Origin: Bradyrhizobium sp. AZCC 1721 | Lineage (GTDB): Bacteria; Pseudomonadota; Alphaproteobacteria; Rhizobiales; Xanthobacteraceae | NCBI RefSeq assembly: GCF_036924715.1 | Contig: NZ_JAZHSB010000001.1 | Span: 1,851,001 to 1,915,000 of the forward strand | Direction: 5' to 3' | DNA: 64,000 nucleotides | Shown: positions 63,283 to 64,000 of the stretch, piece after piece | Numbering within the stretch: the stretch's first letter is position 1 | Layout of the letters: every line of letters begins with the position of its first letter | Made by a program: the position numbers and the translations under genes | The notes under the pieces: model-generated | Databases searched by the model: none | What the model was told of the DNA's origin: nothing | The model's input: only the letters and a program-made list of their open reading frames with translations

Positions 63283-64000
<718 letters not shown>

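Overview
The window is high-GC alphaproteobacterial chromosome and most resembles Bradyrhizobium or a close relative (Nitrobacteraceae). The clearest marker is a circularly permuted, two-piece tmRNA at about 52.92-53.26 kb on the minus strand. Its tag reads ANDNYAPVAQAA, the type expected in this group. Dispersed palindromic repeats of the bradyrhizobial kind (several built as GTCATTCCGGG ... CCCCGGAATGACG), a TctCBA-type tricarboxylate transporter and the hflK-hflC-degP-serB order fit the same placement. Genus-level placement is inference.

Layout. 0-20 kb is mostly housekeeping: a partial Bcr/CflA-type efflux pump, aminopeptidase P, PrmA, a PYROXD2-like oxidoreductase, a membrane-fused spermidine synthase-like protein, a split YeeE/YedE transporter (first half apparently frameshifted), an L,D-transpeptidase, an ABC-2 exporter, a UvrD/PcrA helicase carrying a repeat inserted in frame, a methyltransferase beside an AraC-TolB-TPR regulator, a thioesterase and a D-lactate dehydrogenase-like flavoprotein. 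20-40 kb is accessory: a LanC-like protein, a porin, a bufferin-type RiPP locus (two Cys-rich BufA precursors, BufB/DUF692, BufC/DUF2063, then a translationally linked creatininase-like protein and an HExxH peptidase) with DUF255, DoxX and CcdA redox genes upstream, a Cache-cyclase, a hydroxyacid dehydrogenase, and a radical SAM/SPASM + PqqD-like + unknown-protein operon divergent from a giant zinc-ribbon/cyclase/ATPase/TPR protein. 40-64 kb returns to core genes: MFS, M23 peptidase, TetR/P450, AsmA, ABC-F, RHH and DUF4169 proteins, fumC, sspB, ssrA, tctBAC, thyA-GNAT-folA, hflKC-DUF2065-degP and serB.

Most interesting biology. Three separate peptide-modification loci lie within about 15.5 kb (LanC-like, bufferin, radical SAM/PqqD). 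Both bufA genes are preceded by the same 30-bp two-block promoter, GTAAC(C/T)AAATC, 11 nt, CGTAGCT, which resembles the ECF sigma-F promoters of Caulobacter bufferin/heavy-metal genes. This implies one stress sigma factor drives both precursors, with stem-loops after each precursor probably setting precursor-to-enzyme ratio. The radical SAM/PqqD operon has no recognisable short precursor, so its substrate may be the 178-aa protein encoded last. Elsewhere, the ClpXP adaptor gene sspB sits directly downstream of ssrA, so the tag and its recognition factor are neighbours.

Limits: reading was by eye. Family names come from motif recognition, and GC and codon differences are judged visually rather than computed. 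Start codons were chosen from visible Shine-Dalgarno sequences and can be wrong by a few codons.
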